From contig URRZ01000035.1 of the NCBI GenBank assembly GCA_900550385.1, positions 1 through 19,516 of the forward strand: 19,516 bases of DNA, written 5' to 3'. Position 1 is the stretch's first letter. Every line of letters begins with the position of its first letter. Source of the stretch: an uncultured Coriobacteriaceae bacterium (GTDB lineage Bacteria; Actinomycetota; Coriobacteriia; Coriobacteriales; Eggerthellaceae). The notes under the pieces were generated by a model. The model was given only the letters and a program-made list of their open reading frames with translations, searched no databases and was not told the DNA's origin. This document shows, piece after piece, positions 13,928-19,516 of this stretch. The translations under genes were made by a program, and so were the position numbers.

Positions 13928-15616
13928 TCAGGACGGGTCCTTCTCGCTCCTCTCGGCTCTCCCTTCCTTCCCGCTGGATTCGCGCTTCCCACCCGAGGTC
14001 GTCTTGATCGCCGGTGTTGTCGCAAGGCCCAAAAGGACGATCACGGCTCCCGCCACGTAGGCAAGGCGCACGGAGTTGTAGCGCGCCTTCTCCTCGATGT
14101 CGACGAGCTGGGAGCGCTCGGCGTCGGTCATCGGGATGCCGGAGATCTGCTCCTCGAACACCTCGTTGCTGCCAAGATCGATGGTGAGCGCGGATATCTC
14201 GCTGCTCACCTGCGGAGATATCGACGGATCCTGTGCGGCGTTCGCGCGGACCGCGTTGGTGATCCCCAGAAGCAGGATCGCCCCCAGCAACGCGACGCCG
14301 ATCGCCTGCCCCACGTTGCGCATGGTGCTTTGGATGCCGCCGGATTGGGAGGCGTCGCGTTCGGGGAGCGCCAGCGCCACGACGTTGCTGGCATGGGCGG
14401 ACACGGCGCCGGCACCGACGCCGGCGAGGAACGCGCCCAGGTAGACGGCGAAGGCGTTCGACCCGTCCGAGGTGACCGACGCCGCCATGACGATCAGGGC
14501 CGCCGCCATCGCGACGTAGCCGAACTGGATCACGTGGCGGGGGTTCGCTTTGGGAAGCAGCTTCGGGATCCCCAGCGCTAGGGCGAACGTGGGCACGCCA
14601 GTGACGATGGAGATGGTCCCGACCTCGATGGGCGACCAACCCGAGACGAGCTGTAGGTACGGCGCCATGAGGATGGACTGGGCGCCCATGAAGAAGAACA
14701 TCAGGGCGTTGGCGGCAAGCCCGGCGAGGACCTGCGGCGTTTTCAGGAACGACCGGGGCAGCAGCGCGACGCCGTTCTTCTTCTCGATGCGCTTCTCGAT
14801 GGGGACGAGCGCGGCGAGAATGAGCAGGCCGACCAGCGCCAGGGGAAGCGCGGGGGAGATGCCGAAGACAGTGAACGGGCACCCCGAAAGCGGCTCGATG
14901 AGCCCCCAGGACGAGATGCTGGAGACGCTGACGAGGAACAGGAACAGGCCGGATGCCGCCAGCGCGACGCCCACCCCGTCGAACCTGAGCTTCTCGTCGG
15001 CCCGGTCGATGGCGGGCAGGAGGAAGGATGCGAGGAGCACCGCCAAGAAGTACGCGGCGAGCGCCAGGAACGTCACGTGCATGCCCGCGGCTTCGAGCAC
15101 GACGCCCAAGACGAGCGGCAGCAGCGCCGATAGGCCGGATGCGGCGCCGATGCAGCCGAACGCGACCATCCGGTTGGATCCGAGGTAGAGCAGGGGGATG
15201 AGCCCGAGCACCGAGGGGATCATGAAGCTCGCGCCGAAGCCCACCAGCACGCGCCCCACCCAGATGAAGACGGCCATGTTCGGCGCGAACGCCAGGGCTA
15301 CCTCGCCGATGGCGCACAGCAGGATGCCGATGCGGAAGGTCCTCTTCCACCCGATGATCGTGCCCATGAGGCCGCCGGCGATCATGAACGCGCCCCCGAC
15401 GAGCGGGTAGACCATGTTGGCGAGCTGGATCTCGGCGGTGGTGGCTTTGAGCTCTTGGGTGAGCGCCGTCGCGGAAAGCGAGAGCGCGCCGTTGTCGCCG
15501 GTCGCCCCCATCTGCGCGAGGACGAGGATGATGATGGGGATGACGAGGAACTTCTCCTTGCCTGCGGGGGCGGCGTTCGCCTGCCCCGCCTTGGCGGTGT
15601 TTGCTGCGGGAGCCAT
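13928..15616 (-). CDS. MFS drug:H+ antiporter-like carrier (DHA2, 14 helices)
   Basis: The 562-residue protein with about 14 predicted transmembrane helices fits the DHA2 (EmrB/QacA-like) branch of the major facilitator superfamily in length and order. The short signature after helix 2 is GTIIGWKRTF, followed by VGRVLVGFGASFMIPSVLGLI. A long extracytoplasmic loop lies before the last helix, and the cytoplasmic C-terminus is charged and Ser/Glu/Lys-rich. Substrates of the family are lipophilic compounds, including antibiotics and bile salts. The start is ATG 15614-15616, with AAGGAGG four bases upstream; a further in-frame ATG 17 codons earlier has no ribosome site. The bile salt hydrolase gene lies just upstream on the same strand, which makes bile acid export an attractive but unproven role. 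Confidence 0.85.
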   Translation of the reverse strand: MAPAANTAKAGQANAAPAGKEKFLVIPIIILVLAQMGATGDNGALSLSATALTQELKATTAEIQLANMVYPLVGGAFMIAGGLMGTIIGWKRTFRIGILLCAIGEVALAFAPNMAVFIWVGRVLVGFGASFMIPSVLGLIPLLYLGSNRMVAFGCIGAASGLSALLPLVLGVVLEAAGMHVTFLALAAYFLAVLLASFLLPAIDRADEKLRFDGVGVALAASGLFLFLVSVSSISSWGLIEPLSGCPFTVFGISPALPLALVGLLILAALVPIEKRIEKKNGVALLPRSFLKTPQVLAGLAANALMFFFMGAQSILMAPYLQLVSGWSPIEVGTISIVTGVPTFALALGIPKLLPKANPRHVIQFGYVAMAAALIVMAASVTSDGSNAFAVYLGAFLAGVGAGAVSAHASNVVALALPERDASQSGGIQSTMRNVGQAIGVALLGAILLLGITNAVRANAAQDPSISPQVSSEISALTIDLGSNEVFEEQISGIPMTDAERSQLVDIEEKARYNSVRLAYVAGAVIVLLGLATTPAIKTTSGGKRESSGKEGRAERSEKDPS

Positions 15617-15654
15617 GATCCCTCCTTGGAGGATTCGCGTTGCGGGTTGTTTCG

Positions 15655-15676
15655 GGTATAGCGGCATCCATGCCGC
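15655..15676 (-). promoter_or_regulatory. -10 box with adjoining 16-bp palindrome (operator candidate)
   Basis: GCGGCATCCATGCCGC (15661-15676) has perfect 7-bp arms. On the minus strand it sits directly upstream of TATACC (15660-15655), about 40 bases before the carrier start. The palindrome would occupy the -35/-10 spacer, a common place for a repressor or MerR-type operator. No good -35 hexamer is seen. Confidence 0.4.
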
Positions 15677-15716
15677 GGGCGGATCCCCGTAAGGGAACCC
15701 GCGCTGGCGGCTTTTT
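15672..15716 (+). terminator. Hairpin with T5 tract in plus orientation
   Basis: GCCGC (15672-15676) pairs with GCGGC (15707-15711), an inner stem GCGGATCCCC/GGGAACCCGC lies between, and TTTTT follows. It looks like an intrinsic terminator for plus-strand transcription although both neighbours are minus-strand genes. It may also stop bile salt hydrolase transcripts by its stem alone, or block antisense RNA. Confidence 0.45.
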
Positions 15717-15749
15717 CGCGTGGATGGGTTTTCGCCTTGTTGCTGGCGC

Positions 15750-16715
15750 CTATGCGGCGGGCGGCACGAAGACGGGCGCGTCTCCGTCGAGCTTGGCCGA
15801 GGAAAGCGGGTAGGCGCGGATCTGCGGGTCGTCGTAGGTGGCGTGGTAGTAGGTCATGGTCGCAGGCGAGAAGCAGCTGGTGTAGAGGGTCTTCTCGAAC
15901 GAGCCGTCCGCCATTTTGGCGCAGCCCTCCGGAACGGCGACCGAGCCGAGCGTCCGGAACAGGCGCGTCACGTTCGCCGCCTCGCCGGCTTGCGCGGGGT
16001 AGTGGCTGTTCACGAAGGCGGCTTTGACGAAGCGGGCGGGACCGCTGTAGTCGCCGGGGATGCCGTGCATGCCCAGGCCCGATCCGAACGGCGCGAGGGT
16101 CGCCGCGCCCCATGCGGCGGCGGAGGGATCCTCGTCGGTGAGCGTGAGGTAGTTGCGCAGGTTCATGCGCTGCCAGCCGAAATCGGGCTCGTTCGTCAGG
16201 ACGTCGGCGTCGTTCTCCCATGCATGCAGGCCGTCGGCCATGCATTCGACCACGATGCTGCCGGTCGCGTCGCCTATGAGCCAATGGAGGTTCGCGACGG
16301 GAAGGTGCTGGTTGACGGGTTTCGCGACGACGGTCGTGCGCTTCAGCGCCTCGCGGACCTCATCGAGGCTCGCGAAGGTGCGGGAGATCCAGAACGGGAA
16401 CTCGTAGGCCGCCACGTTGATCGATTCCGCCTTGGGCTCGGCTGCGTAGCGCGCGCTCTGGGGGAAGTTGAGGCCGGCCACGGCGAGCCCGGCGTCGTTG
16501 CCGCAGTCGAAATACAGGGGGATGCCGGCGACGACGATGCCCATCCCGATGACCGCGTGCCCGACGGCGGGGTCGTGCTCGCGATCGAACGCGGCGGGGA
16601 TCGTGGCGGCGGGGGGAACGGCGACGACGCGCTCCCCGTAGCCCTGGGTCCAGTCGAGGTTCCTGCCGAAGTACATCTTTCCTTCAGCGTCAGTGAAGCG
16701 GATGCCGGTGCACAT
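15750..16715 (-). CDS. bsh: Bile salt hydrolase (choloylglycine hydrolase family)
   Basis: The enzyme hydrolyses the amide bond of glycine- or taurine-conjugated bile acids. The product has 321 residues, the normal size. The nucleophile Cys2 follows the initiator Met (MCTGIRF), and the other active-site positions are present: Arg18 and Asp21 (GRNLDW), Asn83 (AGLNFP), Asn174 (LTNEPDF) and Arg227 (GPARFV). These agree with the reference residues 2, 18, 21, 82, 175 and 228. The start is set by these residues and by AAGGAG five bases before ATG 16713-16715. There is no signal peptide, so it is cytoplasmic. The selectivity-loop triplet before GMHGIPGD reads GSG (210-212). In lactobacilli a G-x-G triplet was linked to glycine conjugates, but extension to this protein is inference. 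The related penicillin V acylases are less likely, given the full BSH set. Confidence 0.9.
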   Translation of the reverse strand: MCTGIRFTDAEGKMYFGRNLDWTQGYGERVVAVPPAATIPAAFDREHDPAVGHAVIGMGIVVAGIPLYFDCGNDAGLAVAGLNFPQSARYAAEPKAESINVAAYEFPFWISRTFASLDEVREALKRTTVVAKPVNQHLPVANLHWLIGDATGSIVVECMADGLHAWENDADVLTNEPDFGWQRMNLRNYLTLTDEDPSAAAWGAATLAPFGSGLGMHGIPGDYSGPARFVKAAFVNSHYPAQAGEAANVTRLFRTLGSVAVPEGCAKMADGSFEKTLYTSCFSPATMTYYHATYDDPQIRAYPLSSAKLDGDAPVFVPPAA

Positions 16716-16839
16716 GGGTTCTCCTTCTCGCCCGGGCTCTTTCGCTCGGGCATGGTCGAGGCTGCTTCGTCGCATCCGGAGAAGCCATGGGCGGATCCAG
16801 CATTGCTTGCGGCCGCGGGCGGCGAACTGTCAGGCGCAG

Positions 16840-16892
16840 ATTATAGAGCCGCCGCGCGGCGATTCGGCCGCGAATACGGTTACGGTACGGTG
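16840..16892 (-). promoter_or_regulatory. Promoter/operator region of the bile salt hydrolase gene
   Basis: On the minus strand a perfect TATAAT lies at 16845-16840, giving a leader of about 115 bases. Just upstream is the 12-bp palindrome CGCCGCGCGGCG (16850-16861). Beyond it, repeated ACGGT units (TACGGTTACGGTACGGTGACC, starting about 16875) could be an activator site. No standard -35 box is present at the right spacing, which fits activator-dependent expression. Confidence 0.45.
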
Positions 16893-16965
16893 ACCGATTT
16901 TCCCCAGATGAGACCGGGGTTTCGAAAGCAACGGATCGGTATCAAAGCGTATTTCCCGCCCCTGC

Positions 16966-18189
16966 TCACGCCTTTTTGGGCTTGGTGATGCGGGCGTGCA
17001 CGATGCTCGTCAGCAGCGCGACGCCGCCGAAGACAGTCAGCGCGATGTAGACGGCGGGGCTGGCGCCAGCGCATGCGCTCGAGACGGCCTGCTGGAAGGC
17101 GGAGCCGCCGGCGATGTCGGTGTTGACGATGGCCAGGTGGCGGGGGTAGCGCGCGTTGCCGTAGCGCTCGCGGGCGAAGCCGGCTGCCAGCGGCGCCACG
17201 CTGCCGTAGGCGACGACCAGCACTAGGCAGCCCACCACGTACACCGCGCTCGCGCCCGTTTGGAACGACGTTGCGAGCATGGCGAGGCCGACGAAACCGA
17301 TGCCCGCCACTAGGATCATACACTTGCGCAGGCCGAGCTTGTCGTAGACGACGCCCATGGAGAAGCCCGAGAACCCGTTCACGATGGGGATGATGCCCGT
17401 CAGCGTGGCCGCGAATGTCTCGGCGACACCCAGCTCGACGGCGCCCTGCATGGATGTGCCGATCATGGTGAGGCCGGCGCCCAGGATGATGATCGCCCAC
17501 AGGTAGTAGGTGTAGAACGCGGGATCCTTGAAGATCTTGCGGTTGTCGGCATCGGCATCCGGTGCCGTCTTGGTCTTCTTCGCCGTGACGCCAAGAAGCT
17601 CGGCGATGTTCTCGGGCGCGCGCTTCAGCAGCAGCGACAGCAGCACCATGACGATGCCGGCCGTCGCCGCGACGACGGCGAACGCGACGGTGATGCCCGC
17701 CGCGCCGATGATGCCGCGCGTGAGCGTGCCCAGCGTGATGGAGCCCAGCCCGAAGCCGGCGAACATCACGCCGGAGGCGAAGCCGGACTTGTCGGGGAAC
17801 CAAGGGGTGATCGAGGCGATGGTGACGTTGTAGCCGAGGCCCGTGCCGCAGCCGATCAGGACGCCGTAGCAGATCCAGAGCGCCCAGATGCCCTGAGGCG
17901 CGAGCAGCGCCGTGCCGCCGAAGCCGCAGACCAGCAGGCACGCCGCCAGGAGGATGGCGCCCCTAAGCCCCAGGCTCCTGAGGACCTTCACGCCGATGAG
18001 GCCGCCCACGCAGAACGCCATCATGCAGAAGGTGAAGGTCATCTTCACCGCCGACATCTCCCAACCGTATATCTCGGCGAGGGGCGTGGCGAACAGCGAC
18101 CAGCCGTACACCAGGCCAAGCACCAGAAACGAGATCGCCGATGCGAACAGGTAGACGTACCTCTTGCGTTTGATCGCTTGGATATCCAT
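16966..18189 (-). CDS. OFA-type MFS transporter
   Basis: This 407-residue, 12-helix major facilitator resembles the oxalate/formate antiporter (OFA) branch. It begins with RYVYLFASAISFLVLGLVYGWS, has GCGTGLGYNVTIASITPWFPDK-like signature residues after helix 4 and the matching second half (VVYDKLGLRKCM). OFA-family carriers exchange small carboxylates, and Eggerthellaceae carry many paralogues, so the substrate cannot be assigned. The start is ATG 18187-18189, with AGGGGAG just upstream; a further in-frame ATG seven codons earlier is less well placed. It is divergent from a LysR-type regulator, the usual arrangement for a regulated carrier. No strong terminator was found between its stop and the bile salt hydrolase promoter. 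Confidence 0.85.
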   Translation of the reverse strand: MDIQAIKRKRYVYLFASAISFLVLGLVYGWSLFATPLAEIYGWEMSAVKMTFTFCMMAFCVGGLIGVKVLRSLGLRGAILLAACLLVCGFGGTALLAPQGIWALWICYGVLIGCGTGLGYNVTIASITPWFPDKSGFASGVMFAGFGLGSITLGTLTRGIIGAAGITVAFAVVAATAGIVMVLLSLLLKRAPENIAELLGVTAKKTKTAPDADADNRKIFKDPAFYTYYLWAIIILGAGLTMIGTSMQGAVELGVAETFAATLTGIIPIVNGFSGFSMGVVYDKLGLRKCMILVAGIGFVGLAMLATSFQTGASAVYVVGCLVLVVAYGSVAPLAAGFARERYGNARYPRHLAIVNTDIAGGSAFQQAVSSACAGASPAVYIALTVFGGVALLTSIVHARITKPKKA

Positions 18190-18305
18190 GGGCTCCCCTT
18201 CCCCCTGCATTCGATTATGACCTTATGGTAGCTGCTATAATCCACGTTTGACCGAGTTATTTCCTATCAGAGCATAAGGTTAAAACCTGACATTAAGGGG
18301 ATGCC
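18190..18305. promoter_or_regulatory. Divergent control region between OFA carrier and LysR gene
   Basis: ACCTTATG (18220-18227) and CATAAGGT (18273-18280) are perfect 8-base inverted repeats 45 bases apart, placed symmetrically near the two start codons. TATAAT at 18236-18241 on the plus strand may be the -10 box of the regulator gene. LysR-type proteins bind dyad sites in such regions as tetramers, so this is the likely operator. Confidence 0.5.
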
Positions 18306-19187
18306 ATGTACTCGCGCCATATCAAGTCGTTCATCGAGGCGGCGAACGCGGGAAGCTTCACCAAAGCGGCGCGTGCTCTCTACATCGCGCCGTCGTCGCT
18401 CATCCAGCAGATCGACCTTTTGGAGCAGCGCTTGGGCATTGTGCTGTTCGAGCGCGGGCCTCGGGGCGTCAAGCTCACCGAGGCGGGGGAGTCGCTGTAC
18501 CGGGACGCCGTCGAGATCGTGCGGCGCTCCGACGAGGCCGTGGCGCGTGCGCGCCTCATCCAGAAGGGCGGCGGCACCATCCGAGTGGCGACGTCGCTCC
18601 TGATGAAATGCCGCCTGCTCCCCGGCATCTGGTCGCACATGATCGAGGACGCGCCGGGCACCCGCATCGACATCATCTCGCTGGAGAGCGCCGGGGTCCA
18701 GCCGGGCAGCTACCTGCGCGGGTTGGGCGTGTCCTACGACGTGATGGAGGGGCTGTACATGTCCGAACTCTATCGGGGCAGGTGCCTGTTCCTCGAGCTG
18801 ATGCGCGCCCCGCTGTGCCTCGCGGTGCCGGAATCGATGCGGTCGGCGGGAGCGGGGGCGATCGATGCGGAGATGCTGCGCGACCTCGATCTGGTCATGA
18901 TGCGGCAGGGCGTGTCGGCCGACTTCGACGCCGCGCATTTCTACTTGGCGGAACTGGGCGCCAACCGCATCACCGAGGTCCCCTTCTACACGATGGAGCT
19001 GTTCGCCGATTGCGAGCTCAACCAGCGCGCCATCGTCACGTTCGAGACCTGGGAGGACATCCACCCTAATCTCGTGCGCATCCCTTTGGCCGAGCCGCAC
19101 AGCATGCCCTACGGTCTGATCTTCCCCAAGCGCCCGAGCGCCCAGGCGATGAAGCTCTACGAGACGGCGAAGGCGATGGCGCTATAG
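18306..19187 (+). CDS. LysR-type transcriptional regulator
   Basis: The 293-residue protein has the N-terminal winged helix-turn-helix of the LysR family. Residues 5-60 include SFIEAANAGSFTKAARALYI, PSSLIQQIDLLEQRLG and LFERGPRGVKLTEAG. A linker helix and a two-lobe effector domain follow, from about residue 92 (GTIRVATSLLM). The length is typical. AAGGGG five bases upstream supports ATG 18306. It faces away from the OFA carrier gene across 116 bases holding an inverted repeat, so it probably controls that gene and itself; the effector is likely the carrier's substrate. The effector domain is less typical than the DNA-binding domain, so the ligand cannot be guessed. Confidence 0.92.
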   Translation: MYSRHIKSFIEAANAGSFTKAARALYIAPSSLIQQIDLLEQRLGIVLFERGPRGVKLTEAGESLYRDAVEIVRRSDEAVARARLIQKGGGTIRVATSLLMKCRLLPGIWSHMIEDAPGTRIDIISLESAGVQPGSYLRGLGVSYDVMEGLYMSELYRGRCLFLELMRAPLCLAVPESMRSAGAGAIDAEMLRDLDLVMMRQGVSADFDAAHFYLAELGANRITEVPFYTMELFADCELNQRAIVTFETWEDIHPNLVRIPLAEPHSMPYGLIFPKRPSAQAMKLYETAKAMAL

Positions 19188-19251
19188 CGTGCGTCGCGCA
19201 TCATCGGCATCGGGAGTGGAGGAGACGCCGCTTCTTATCGCTCCCGGGTTC

Positions 19252-19470
19252 TCATTCGCCGAGCAGCTGCGCGATGAGCTCGTTCTTTCCCGCTGTGCGG
19301 CGTTTTCGGTCATGGGGGAATCGCTCGGCAAGCTGCAGCTTGCGCGCCTCGTAGCGGGCGGCTTCTTCGGGATCGAGCCTCAGCAGGTTACGGAACCGCA
19401 CGTAGCTGCGCCTCGCCTCGTGCAAGTCCGAGCACGGTCTTTTCTGAGGCTTCGGTAGTTTGTGTGACAA
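19252..19470 (-). pseudogene. GrpB/UPF0157-family C-terminal remnant
   Basis: The frame gives 72 residues. The last 55 or so look like the C-terminal end of the GrpB (UPF0157) nucleotidyltransferase-like family: VRFRNLLRLDPEEAARYEA, then LQLAERFPHDRKRRTAGKN. Family members are about 160-190 residues, and the catalytic N-terminal part is absent. Upstream of the possible TTG start (19468-19470) there is an in-frame TAG (19480-19482), no ribosome site, and no GrpB-like sequence. I read it as a decayed fragment left by a deletion or insertion near 19,440. It could instead be a short expressed ORF. Confidence 0.5.
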
Positions 19471-19479
19471 GGGGCTAGC

Positions 19480-19516
19480 CTAGGCAGCAACGCTCTTCGC
19501 TCCCTTCACGCCCTTC
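19480..19516 (-). CDS. Possible C-terminal end of a gene entering from the right
   Basis: On the minus strand the frame from the window edge reads KGVKGAKSVAA and stops at TAG (19480-19482). A Lys/Ala-rich tail is plausible for a real protein end, but eleven codons are too few to identify it. Confidence 0.2.
   Translation of the reverse strand, partial: KGVKGAKSVAA

Overview
The window is GC-rich DNA that looks like a gut actinobacterium of the Coriobacteriia, probably Eggerthellaceae (Eggerthella/Gordonibacter-like). This is inferred from the gene set: an InlB/MucBP-type surface protein with a C-terminal membrane tail, an oxalate/formate-antiporter-like MFS carrier beside a LysR regulator, a bile salt hydrolase and a short-chain dehydrogenase. 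No rRNA, tRNA or CRISPR array was seen.

Layout. (1) 1-3,900 is a damaged accessory segment. It holds a multi-hairpin repeat-like element, a small membrane protein, the C-terminal third or so of a surface protein on the minus strand, and an IS21-family element whose istA lacks its 5' part and abuts the truncated surface gene. istB carries an in-frame amber codon. (2) 3,676-4,460 has no credible gene but is rich in repeats: IS21-type subterminal repeats, four copies of TTTGTAATCAC in inverted arrangement, a 16-bp direct repeat and a strong terminator. (3) 4,461-7,617 (minus strand) holds guaA, encoding only the ATP-pyrophosphatase half of GMP synthase, and an rtcB-prfH pair. The pair matches the known RtcB2-PrfH ribosomal RNA repair module and has a good promoter and a long leader. 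(4) 7,663-9,293 is an asparagine-synthetase-like gene whose product lacks the N-terminal glutaminase nucleophile, closed by an intrinsic terminator. (5) 9,294-10,051 is gene-free but has two 68-bp hairpin repeats and further stem-loops. (6) 10,052-13,746 has two unrecognised genes, a short-chain dehydrogenase/reductase and a membrane protein. (7) 13,928-19,187 has a DHA2-type MFS carrier, a bile salt hydrolase with all expected active-site residues, an OFA-type MFS carrier and a divergent LysR-type regulator. (8) The right edge has a GrpB-family C-terminal remnant and possibly the end of another gene.

How the genes may work together. RtcB and PrfH are translationally adjacent and should act together in repairing ribosomes cut by ribotoxins. 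The bile salt hydrolase, its flanking carriers and the nearby dehydrogenase suggest a bile-acid/steroid handling neighbourhood, although the promoters suggest separate transcription units and the dehydrogenase substrate cannot be read from sequence. The LysR protein most likely controls the OFA-type carrier from the shared intergenic region.

The items most worth following up are the Cys-less asparagine-synthetase-like protein, the glutaminase-less GMP synthase, the leader of the rtcB-prfH operon, the paired 68-bp hairpin repeats, and the TTTGTAATCAC inverted-repeat cluster. I did not find a wholly new multi-gene system that I can defend.
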